From Gracilariopsis chorda (taxonomy: Eukaryota; Rhodophyta; Florideophyceae; Gracilariales; Gracilariaceae), in contig NBIV01000309.1 in NCBI GenBank assembly GCA_003194525.1, positions 1 through 64,000 of the forward strand: a stretch of 64,000 nt of DNA, read 5' to 3'. This document shows, piece by piece, positions 44,721 through 54,640 of the stretch; the first letter of the stretch is position 1, and the number at the start of each line of letters is the position of its first letter. The position numbers were made by a program, and so were the translations under genes. Under the pieces are notes generated by a model that saw only the letters and a program-made list of their open reading frames with translations, did not search any database and was not told the DNA's origin.

Positions 44721-45605
44721 AACACAGTCGAAATTGCCTAATGTTGATCGAAGATAATCATTGCTCGTAAGTAAAATTAGTCGCTGGCGCCTGAAAGCTC
44801 CCTCTTTTAGAACCTGGGAGCACGTACTCCGCGTTGCCGGACCAGTATCTGAGATAAAAACGGCCGTACGAAACCGGGTTACGTACCGCCGTTATTATCT
44901 AGAACAAAACTGTTCCAGTTCGGTACGAAAGACAGAAAAGAATATGTTAAACTAATCAAAGCTCCCTACTCCGCGAAGCTGGAATGAAACTCATTCTGTG
45001 GACTGAATCAGTCCTCATACTGAGTATCACTGATGTCAGACATGATGCGTGACATCAGTGAAATATCTATGATCGATGCAAACATGCTAGCCGCCGCGCA
45101 CTGGTTTAAGTGATATTGAATTACGCAACGTACTATGTATGTGAGGTTGTGTCGAGATATTCAATACGGGCCGTTACAAACTGTGCGACAAATAGTGGAG
45201 CATGCAGATACTATCACGAAGTTCGTATACACAGTAGTGTGAATACTTGTACATGTACTAACTAGTAGCACTCTTGAGTGCTTTCAGAACGTCGTAACTT
45301 GAAACTCTCTCAAAAATGGGTGGTTAAGTATCCAATGAGCACATTTGACAATGTTGTAAGGATACCTTTCAGCGAACGGCATATATGCGCTATTAGTTGT
45401 TTAACATAACTTATACGTCTCCAGATAAAACCGACAGCACCTAAGAGAATTTGCTCTTAGGTGCCGTAGTTTTAGACTTAACTCGACCCTAGAGGCTATC
45501 GAGCCTACTGCAGACTTACTTTTCACAGCCTGTATTGCCAGTGAGTCAACTGCTTCGAGAAAGTTCTGCCTCATGTCCACACAATGTATGAACATGATGC
45601 AGAGC

Positions 45606-45684
45606 TTCCCAGGCTGCATGCGATAGTGGCTTCAGGTCCCTCTCACACAGGGACCTGAAGCTACTACCGCATGCAGCCTGGAAA
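45606..45684. repeat. Hairpin, 36-bp arms, 7-nt loop
   Basis: Arms 45606-45641 and 45649-45684 pair at 33 of 36 positions. The loop is CTCACAC. Confidence 0.85.
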
Positions 45685-46084
45685 CATCAGATATGATTAA
45701 ATAGATTTTGTGCTGCATCACAATACCACGTGGGTATGCACGTGCATATATGCACATACGAACAAGACCAGCTCTAGTACGATGCAAACCGAAATCACTA
45801 TGGTGACCTGTCAGGCCTCAGTCAGGCCAACGATTGTCAGCATTGACGAGGCTCCTCAATACTTACAATCGCTAACGATTTAGGAAAGCGAGGTAGATTA
45901 TTGGTTGGACAGAAGCCACGAGCAGGCGAGCAGATTTCCGCTGAACCAGTGGGTCTCGGGCTCGTGCAGCGCCGGCTTGCTCACTGACTTCAATCTCAAA
46001 TGCCGACGTAAAGCATCAACGGGCGTCTCCTCCTTTTTAGCAAACAGCCCCACCAAACAGCAAAAATCTTCTACAGCTTATAGA

Positions 46085-46139
46085 CTGCATCATTCTTTGT
46101 TGCACTTGTTTCAATCGAAGGCAACAATGGATGATGCAG
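46085..46139. repeat. Hairpin, 19-bp arms, 17-nt loop
   Basis: CTGCATCATTCTTTGTTGC at 46085-46103 pairs with 46121-46139 at 17 of 19 positions. Confidence 0.75.
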
Positions 46140-46181
46140 GCTCAGGTGTCACCAACACCATGTGCTGATCAGCATCAAAAT

Positions 46182-46224
46182 TCACACTCGCGGGTGCCCA
46201 ATCATTGGGCACCCGCGAGTGTGA
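46182..46224. repeat. Perfect palindrome, 21-bp arms, 1-nt centre
   Basis: TCACACTCGCGGGTGCCCAA plus one more base pairs perfectly with the reverse complement at 46204-46224. Confidence 0.9.
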
Positions 46225-46581
46225 CAATAATGGAAGCTATTTGGGACTAACTATCTACGATTGGGCACCTTTTCACCTTACTATCCACACCATTACGCCC
46301 CGAGATATTTCATACTCCCACCCTTCGTTCAAATGTGAACCATGCGTTTTCCTCTTACCCCGCGTAGCAAACTAAGCCCTAATTTTTACCTACTGTATCA
46401 TTTCATAAAGATGGAAGAAACAGGTCCCAAATTCCCAACGACTCGTCCGCTACACTACTTCGGAATGGCCTGGCCTTCGATCCGCCAACCACCCAAAACA
46501 AAAAAATCATTCAATTCCGTACTAGTCTACAACCAATTCCGCACCCACTCGCCGCCAAACAGGCTGATGTCAGTTAGTCAG

Positions 46582-46641
46582 TTAGACCTGTTCCTGTCCC
46601 TGCTGCTTGTCATCAAGCAGCAGGGACAGGAACAGGTCTAA
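46582..46641. repeat. Perfect hairpin, 27-bp arms, 6-nt loop
   Basis: Arms 46582-46608 and 46615-46641 are exact complements. The loop is GTCATC. Confidence 0.92.
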
Positions 46642-46798
46642 TGGAACTGCATTGCACTGCTTGGATAGGGCAGGGCCCGAAAGTGACTTTCTACGAAAAG
46701 AAGAGATAGATGGACGGAGAGAAGAATGTTTCGGAACGAAGTAGAATGATTACCTTTTGCCAATCAATTAGAACGGAGCCGGAGGGGGAGTCTCGAAC

Positions 46799-46835
46799 CA
46801 ATCGTTGCTTGGTATTAAATAGCAAGCAACGATTG
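46799..46835. repeat. Hairpin, 13-bp perfect arms, 11-nt loop
   Basis: CAATCGTTGCTTG at 46799-46811 and its exact complement at 46823-46835. Confidence 0.85.
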
Positions 46836-46855
46836 ATATTGTAATTTTGCTTTTC

Positions 46856-46910
46856 ATTGGCTGTTTTCAATGCACTGCCAGATTTTGGCAGTGCATTAAA
46901 AACAGCCAAT
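46856..46910. repeat. Hairpin, 25-bp arms, 5-nt loop
   Basis: Arms 46856-46880 and 46886-46910 pair at 24 of 25 positions. It lies 20 bp after the preceding hairpin. Confidence 0.88.
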
Positions 46911-48301
46911 CAAATTTGAAAGTACATTATGAAACACAAAGACAACTTATGATGAAGGCTGGATGCTTTGAACGAAAGTTCCAAGTTAAGGATGGTGCGG
47001 GTTGTTGTTTTCTCTATGTCCGATCGCGGTTTGTGCAGTACCGTAGTGTGTAACGGTGAGGGGTCGTTGTGACAAGGAGAATAAAGCAATCTAACCGGAA
47101 CAATACCAACGAGATCCACGCACAACGTTGCTAACTTTGTCTCGAACGAAAAACGAGACAAGTTTTGCTTATTTGGCAACATTCACAACTATAAAAGAGC
47201 AACGTGAGGAGTCTTGAAATAAGTAAATAGCAATTCTCACCTGGATTCCCCGTTTCAAGTTCGTTGGTATGTTTAAGGTGTTGTTTGTTAAAAACAGCTA
47301 TTCATATTCATCATTTTACAGAGTCATTGTTCTTGACCGGAAAATGTTTCTACTGAAAGTGGGGAACATTTCCCGTTTAACTTAAACCCATTTACGCTCA
47401 GCGTTTGGTACCTCTACCATATCAGTCCATCTCATATCTCTAATCTATTTTACCAACATTGTGAGTATCGAGCTGTGCGTTCGTTCGTACAGAGTCCCTT
47501 TATTCATCCAATAATCACTATATTAAAACGAAACTAACCTTAAACGCACTAATAATGGTCTGAGTCCTTAACGTTCTGGGCAAGTCTAAGAAACGGGACG
47601 GAGCGACGGTATGTGTATAAATCCGAAAACAGCTGCGGAGAAAAAGGAGCAGCGAGCCTTGCCGAAAAGGTGGTGCGAATGGCCACAGTAGCTGCACAAT
47701 AACGGGAAAAGCGGGAACAGTGAGCTAGGGTGGCTACGACTTAGAGAACGCTTGGGTTAGCAGGGGCAGTGGGATGGGCACGGAGGGAGAGCGCAGGGGT
47801 CTTTCAGTTTGATGGGTGAGGGGTGTCTGGTGCGCCCCCGTTTTCTAACACTCATCTTTTTGGGTGCCTTCGGACATTATTACGGCGGGATATCCTCCAT
47901 AGGTTCACTTTTTAGGTGAACAGTTAAACACTCGTATGGTTCCCCCGCGATTTCTGCTGTAAAACCTCCCCGACAGGAGTACATCTGGCTTGTTTCTGTA
48001 TGTGTATAGCAATAACACTAAGAAATTTTTAGTAAGAATGCCTGATGGGTCACTACTCATATTTACGAATCTCATAGGTTGATCTGTAAAGCATATGCCA
48101 AGGTAAACATTTAATTGAAATAAAATATCAAAACCAAAAAAAATACATCATTGGCTCATCCAAAGTTATAACTTTCGAATATATTTTCTCGCCTCTTTAC
48201 GTTAATTAAATCGCTTTGAAATCGGTATGAGCTCAGTTTGAGGTCTTTTCTTCTTTTCTACCTTTATAATTTATCTTATTATGATGTTGTTTGTTTTATG
48301 A

Positions 48302-48379
48302 ACACGAAGAGACTTCGTGTTAATAACACGAATACACGAAGAGACTTCGTGTTATTAACACGAAGTCTCTTCGTGTATT
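48302..48379. repeat. Compound palindrome with 23-bp perfect arms
   Basis: Arms 48331-48353 and 48357-48379 are exact complements around ATT. The arm itself contains ACACGAAG-AGA-CTTCGTGT, a small palindrome that is also present once more at 48302-48320, so three nested units occur. Confidence 0.88.
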
Positions 48380-48721
48380 AACATTAATAAAATACACGTT
48401 CAAAGCAAGATAAAGTACTGAGGAACCAAATTGGACATCCGAAAACGTCCGAATTGGTTCCCATATTAACCCGTTTTCTGGCTAAACCCGCGGCACATGA
48501 CGGTACAAGATGCCGAACATGGCGGCAAGAGTATGTTTTTTCCATTTTTTTTGACTGATATTGTCCTTTAACCCCGCAAAAACCTGTACGTTCAGTCGGA
48601 AACTGGCATGCAGGCCTAATTATGGGCTTGTCACAAATCCAAACTTCTTACATGAAGCCATTCTTACCATTCAAAATCGTCCAGATTCGCCCTGTTCTCG
48701 GGCGTATTAATGGCTTTTTCT

Positions 48722-48738
48722 GTCCGAATGAATCCCTA
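48722..48738 (-). repeat. Right terminal inverted repeat of the hAT element
   Basis: On the minus strand it reads TAGGGATTCATTCGGAC. Confidence 0.82.
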
Positions 48739-48746
48739 GTAGCGAG
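48739..48746. repeat. Right hAT target duplication GTAGCGAG
   Basis: This 8-bp word lies directly outside the right inverted repeat. The LTR sequence continues after it. Confidence 0.85.
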
Positions 48747-48890
48747 GTGTCACTAACTACTGAAAATAATTAAATAAAATTGTAATCTAACTGGTTAGCC
48801 ACTCGAACGCACGTGGCACGCCAACCAATTGGTATAGTGTGCGTTGTGCCGCCCACATATTTATACACCGCCGTATTAAAATTACATTAA
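48747..48890 (-). repeat. Third D-family LTR copy, right part
   Basis: Starts GTGTCACTAACTACT, matching GTGTCACTACCTACT of the copy at about 41390, and continues to about 48890. Together with 41750-41865 it forms one LTR split by the hAT element. Confidence 0.65.
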
Positions 48891-50162
48891 TATATGTTCG
48901 AAGCTTTACATCCTGTCTGGACATGAGCATGATGTGCTTTCACATTTCTTTTTGTGCTTCCCCGCCACGACTCGATTCTATCAACCAAGATATTATTTCG
49001 AATTGAACTTCTGAGGTGTACGAGCTCAAAAAGTCTCACCGACGACAACAAATCTGCTTTGAACTCGATCTCCTGAAAAACCTAAATGGACCATTTAGAT
49101 TAGCTGTGCTTTTAAAGCTCAAGAACATCAAGGTCAAGCCTGTTCCAAAACTATTGTCCATGCCCCACTTTACTGCGTCTGATAGTTTTATGGTTTGAGT
49201 TGCTATGAACATTATAATAAGTATAGTTTTCTCTAGAGTCCCTTCTAACATGTCCCCACCACCTAGGTTTTTTGTACTCTATGTTACGGATACATGGGTT
49301 ACACAATCGTCATGTCTGTATCATGTAAAAGCAGAATTGATATCCTTGTGTCATGATGGTAATATGACAATACAATATCATCATTTAAAAGAATCCTCGA
49401 CAAGTTAGCCGAGCACCACTAGCTTCGATGCATACGCTGTATACAAATTCGAACGTTGGCAGACCTCTCATCTTTGTACAGAATAATCAAACAGTCAACG
49501 GTGATTCCCGAAAAGATACGGCCACGTCCTCGTGACTAACCTGGGTTCATACAAGATCATCAACCTACCTAAAGCTGATACTTTCCGATTCATATAACAA
49601 GTCATCAGAGAATGAAATACCCTAAGTCGTCAAATGACTATATCTGGCACTGCACCTGGTAAACCATCAACATACGCACGCAAACAAGTAGATCATCCAT
49701 ATTTCTGCTAGACATGTATGCCCCTCAATGTCCGCAGAGTAAAGCAGGTCGAAGAAAATTGCAACTCGCAGCAGGAGAGAGCATCCAGGGTCCAGAAAGA
49801 AAGTACCTCCACTACCTTAAAATTTGAACAACCGATAAGGTAGCGAAGGTAGTTTCTACTCTTAGTGAGCGCGCTTTTACGAAGTTTCATTTCCTTTTGC
49901 TTTTCCGAGTGTGCTGCAGAGCTACTCGTGAGTACACTCCGGGCGTAGAGGACCCACACTCTGCCTTTGAGTGGCGTACCTGACACCTCTGGATAAGTAT
50001 TAAGACTTGTCCTCACGGTCTCCGCTGACGCCCTTGTTGTTGAGTGTTGACATCAATCCACTCCGGTATTCATTTCATATTTTAATCTCAGTTTCAAATT
50101 TTGGCTTATCCTCCGATTCAACACTTTCCCTCCCTTGGAAATCGGTTTTTTAAAAGCATTGA
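48891..50162. other. AT-rich stretch without recognised feature
   Basis: About 1.3 kb between the split D LTR and the first copia frame. Small overlapping frames occur on both strands with no motifs. The left LTR of copia C1 would be expected near its right end but has no recognisable partner. Confidence 0.45.
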
Positions 50163-53100
50163 GTGCCTCAATCTGCTTCGCAACATATATTCATGGTTTT
50201 TTCAGCTCGTTCTGGGACTATATCTGACTCAGAAGTTGAGACTGAAACTAACTCTGCTGTGAAAATCCCACGCTTTCATGGGAAGCGTGGTGAGAACTAT
50301 ACAGTATTGCGACTTCGACTTCGTGCAGTGTGTCGCATTAAAGGTGTTTGGAATGTAGTGGCGTCAACCCTGAATAAGTCATGGAGTGCTACATTGACTC
50401 AAGATTCAAACTCCAGTGCTGCTACGAGCACTTCCCGACTCATGGCAAAACGCGAAAAGGCATGTGCAATTATCATCCGTCCACTTGGAGATGCCCCTCT
50501 ACACGTAATCATGGATGTGGATGATGATTCGGGCCGTATGCTTACATTATTAGATGCACTTTATGCCTCTAATCGATTGGTATCTCATATCGCTGTACAG
50601 ACTGAACTGTTCCGAATGTCGTATAGCGGCCAAAGTATGTCGGAATATGTTGACCAGTGTGCCACGTTATTCTCACAGTTGGACCTAATGCAGAAGGAAG
50701 CTGCCATCCCAGAGATGAGGAGAGCTTGGAACTAAAGTGGGATTATGAGGCGACCACTTTGATTGACGAGTACAACGCGAGTACATCGCGCTTCAATGTG
50801 GTTCTCCCAGTTACAGTCGTGGTCGTAACCACAAAAAGAACCGGGGTAAGGGCAACGTCCGTCACTTTGGACCCAGCAGATTATGAAACGGGGACGAAAA
50901 TGATGGTAACCAATCAGATTGCAACTCCAACTTCCAGGCCGATGGGAGTGCTTATGCTGTTGCCAGTAAGGAAGGTTATCATTACACCTTCTACGACCAC
51001 GATGGTCATACGCAGTACCGATGCTACATAGACCCCAACAATTCGGACAACCGTTTTCCGAAAGTCATCTTGGACCAACTCAAAGCTAGTTCTGCTGACA
51101 ACCCTAAACCGTCCGGGCAAGCCCCAACAACAAGATCCAAGAATGACTTCGCCGGGAGAGGTTTCGAGAATCTTATGGCGCTCCTATCTGCGTGTAATGG
51201 ATTGTACACCTATGTGGGCAGCGGAGCCACCTCCCAATTCCCTTTGTTCTGCATCCACGTTTGTACCTAACACATTGGTCAATATATCTCCGAGGTCGAT
51301 TGAGCTTCGTGACAACACCACGGTTAATGCGACACAACAAGGAAATGTTTTACTGCCCTTCGTCGAGGCTAACCTGCGATTGACAGATGTACTGCTTGTA
51401 ATAGATCTTGGATACAACTTGGTGTCTGTTGGTCGTATGGCCGATAAAGGCATTCAATCGATGTTCAGTGCAAGTGGGGTTCGCCTTACACACGAAGAAG
51501 GGCTTAAAATTGGATGTGGTCAACGATACATAAGCTCTATGTTGTACACGCTGCCACGTCCAATCGAGCACACCGATCACAGAACGCTCCTATCTGCTAA
51601 TGACATAGATCTCACAAAGCAGTGGCACCGCCAACTTGCACATATGAACCCACGAGACCTTCAAAATGTACACGAGGAAGATGAAAGACTCCCAAAGCTA
51701 AAAGAGATGGACGAGTTATGTCGGCCGTGCCGAAAGGGCAAAGGGCATAAACTTCCGTTTTTGGGAAAGTTTAAACGAGCAAAAGAGGTTGGACACATTG
51801 TGCACTCGGACGTCCTTGATCCTTTGCTTTCATTGTTTCCTGATCTTTTTCAATATGCGTCTGCACTCATCGATTGGCACTCTCAATATGCTCCACTTGG
51901 CTTTATGTTGCATAGATCTGAAATTGGTGATGTATTTGTGGGGATAAGGCAGAAGCTCCAGCAGCTTGGAGAAGCGCATGTGATGGTTCAGAACTTGCAT
52001 TTGGACGATGCAGAAGAGTACATTGCTCTACAAGAGAACCCTGCCAATGATGTGCAGGGAACGTAGTTCTTATCTCCCTATACCCCGGAATAGAACGCCA
52101 ATGCCGAGCGCATTAATGGCACTATGGAAGAAGCGGCTCCAGCTTTGCTGAATCAGGAAATTTACCAGGATAATTATGGCTGTATGCAATAAATTATGTT
52201 ATATATGTTTGAAATAAAGTTCCCCATTCTACCACTGGCCTCACTCTGTACCTTTTACTGACTGGTAGTAAGCCGTCGTTGAAACACGCTAGAGTGTTTG
52301 GATGAGCAGCTTATGTATTCATAATGAACCGGACACTACGTTTGAGTCTCATGCACTTGAAAAAGTGTACTTGCAAACTCTAGAGCACGGTGTTTAGTTC
52401 TGATCACTGATGATTGTGAGATTCCTCGAATTGTGAGTTCCCGGCATGTCACTTTTGATGAATACAGTCCCTGGGGCATCATATCTCATAAAATACATAG
52501 ATGACGAAAGTAAATCAGACATTGGCTATAGTAGGGCTGGGTACAACAGCCGTAGTGAAAGCTCAGATGAGTTCTCACTTGATGGTGTCGAATAACTTAG
52601 GTCTATCTCAGAAACTGGTACGACAGATGCACCGAATCATCTGGCAGGAACTGTGAATGATGATCAAATTCCAGTTTCAGACCTTTCTGCTAGAGACACT
52701 GGTGCTGGCGAGGACAGTGACAAGGATTCTAGTGATCTTGGTGAGTCGAATGTTCATCCTGGACTAGGCTCCAGGTACCCCCGTCCAAATCGTGCACCAC
52801 AAAGTTGGTGGCATTTGGCTGGTGCTGTTACTTCTCAAGTCGAAGTGACCACCATTGACGACCCAAAACTTCAGGCGGTATTGTTCTCAACTCCATCGGA
52901 AAGAGCGCAATGGGTAAGCGCTATTGATGAAGAGGTCGCATCACTAAATGACAAAGGTACTTGGGTTCCAGATTACTCACCGCAGTCACAGACGCTACCT
53001 ACACAGGTCATTCTTAAGGGAAAACGTGATGTATATGCCGCAGTTGACCGATTCCGAGCTCGTATCGTAGCAGAAGGAAACCACCAGATCTATGGTCAGG

Positions 53101-54640
53101 ATTACATCGAGACGTATGCACCAGTTGTGTCTTTTAACTTGGTCCGCATATTTCTCTACATCATGCTATGCATGCACATGTATATCGCACAGGTTGACAC
53201 TAAGACTCCGTTTCTGAATGGTGACTTGAAGTAAGAAGTTTGCGTATTGTCTCCAAGTGGTATCTCTGGGCTGAAGTCGCAATTATACAAACTTCTAAAG
53301 CGGATATATGGAATCAAGCAGGCTCATCTTGGGTGGCACACCAACTTCAGTACTGAAATTAAAGGAATAGGATTTGAAGAACTGCCTAGTGCACCATGTG
53401 TATTTCGACGGAAGTTGACCAGTAACATCTACGCGTACATCCTGGTATACGTGGATGACCTGCTCATGTTTACGCCAAGCACTGAAGAACGGTCCTGAAT
53501 CTTGGAGGACCTCAATGCATTGTATGACCTGAGGGTTGAAGATCGTGTCAGATTCTACCTCGGTGTTGAGTTTACCTGAAAGATGGACTGCAATTGGCAG
53601 CTGCTTGGTGTAAAACTCGCGCAACCCATATATATCGAAGAGATACTGCGCAGTTTAGGACTGCAGAATTCAAAACCAGCACCAAGCCCTATGTTGGAAT
53701 CGTTCTTTACTTCACTTGATGTGGAGGAGGAAAAATCACCTCGTGATGTTCAAATGTATCAACAGATGATCGGGTCTCTGCTGTTATTGGCACTACGTAC
53801 TAGGGTGTATATACTTGCTCCTGTTCTCATCCTGGCTCGTTTTCAGAGTGTTCCTACCGCTTGGCATCACAGAGCTGTGAAGTGTGTGCTCAGGTACCTG
53901 TGTGGAACGTGACAGCATGGGCTGTGCTACAGGCCTGGATCGCTAGATCTGCATGGTTTTGTGGACTCTGACTACGCTGGAGATACTACGAGTCGGAAGT
54001 CAATGTCCGGGTATATCGTCAGACTTCGGTCAGAAACCTGCTGGTATGGTGGTAGAAAACAAGCGTGGGTTGCGCTATCAACTGGCGAAATGGAGTGTTG
54101 ATGTTAGCACATGGTCGAGTGCCTGGTAGTCCTGGGACATCATGGTGCAGCACTTGGAAACAAAGTTTCACATAACGGAGGGCTGTTTTTGAGAGCTGCT
54201 TTGCAAAAGCACATATGCGTGTGTTCTCAAACCCAACGTGAAACGGGCCTATGATTGGCTACTGCATATACTCATATGCAATGCATTGGTTAGAAGTGTT
54301 GTGCATCGTATGGGTCAATGGAACTGAACCGGCCGCTTGGCATAAGGTGAATGGGCATGGTACTTAGGAATATGTGTGGCTACATCTGGTTTACAGTTGC
54401 ATGCAGGTGTTGCATATGTGCAGTTCTGCAAGTAAGCACGTGCCCTGCACGCAACACACCTAGGGTATGTACATGGATGCGGTGGCATGTGAATTTGTGC
54501 TTTGTCATAGTCATGATGATGCAGTAGGTGTTTACACAGTGCTGTCACATGCTGGCACATTGTTGGCATGTCTGTTTCACTTGTTGCGCATTGTTGGCTG
54601 CTCGGTTCACTTGGTGTGCGTGGTTGTGTTCGGAGGAGTC
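50163..54640 (+). mobile_element. Ty1/copia retrotransposon C1 (fossil)
   Basis: Plus-strand copia order: gag (from about 50.16 kb), protease and integrase (about 51.1-52.1 kb), then reverse transcriptase and RNase H (about 52.65-54.1 kb), with landmarks such as WHRQLAHMNPRDL and YILVYVDDLLMF. A 3' LTR-like segment follows from about 54096. The element is broken, with numerous interruptions. It belongs to the same lineage as C2 and C4, with matching gag text from AKREKACAIII onward. No left LTR was recognised. Confidence 0.85.
54096..54640 (+). repeat. Copia LTR-like segment between C1 and C2
   Basis: Shares CCCAACGTGAAACGGGC, ATTGGCTACTGCA and a GCATATGC-type palindrome with 57470-57600 and 60040-60180 (opposite orientation). 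It serves as the 3' LTR of C1 and directly precedes the internal part of C2, so it may be shared by both. Confidence 0.6.

Larger units (their letters stand above)
44721..48721. other. Non-coding part of the hAT element
   Basis: Four kilobases without a convincing gene. Short frames (such as 45905-46168 and 46342-46641) have no motif, and at least one runs across a hairpin. Inverted repeats occur at 44852-44900, 45000-45014, 45027-45061, 45437-45464, 45606-45684, 46085-46139, 46182-46224, 46582-46641, 46799-46835, 46856-46910 and 48331-48379. Confidence 0.7.
41866..48738 (+). mobile_element. hAT DNA transposon, 6,873 bp, with long hairpin-rich non-coding part
   Basis: The ends are inverted repeats TAGRGATTYATTCGGAC (41866-41882 and 48722-48738, two mismatches), fitting the TAGGG-type tips of hAT elements. 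An 8-bp duplication GTAGCGAG flanks both sides (41858-41865, 48739-48746), the standard hAT length. A D-family LTR is split at exactly this point, and its two parts align with the LTR at 40960-41520 once one copy of the 8 bp is counted. A complete 756-aa transposase lies near the left end. The remaining 4 kb is non-coding and contains at least ten inverted repeats. The size is large for a one-gene hAT. Confidence 0.88.

Noticed and set aside
44852-44900. 19-bp inverted pair as the right end of the hAT element
   Set aside because: The true right end with matching tip and 8-bp duplication is at 48722-48746. This pair is a local hairpin.
45905-46641. Two + strand frames (87 and 99 aa) in the hAT non-coding part
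   Set aside because: The second runs across a perfect hairpin, and neither shows a domain or codon pattern.
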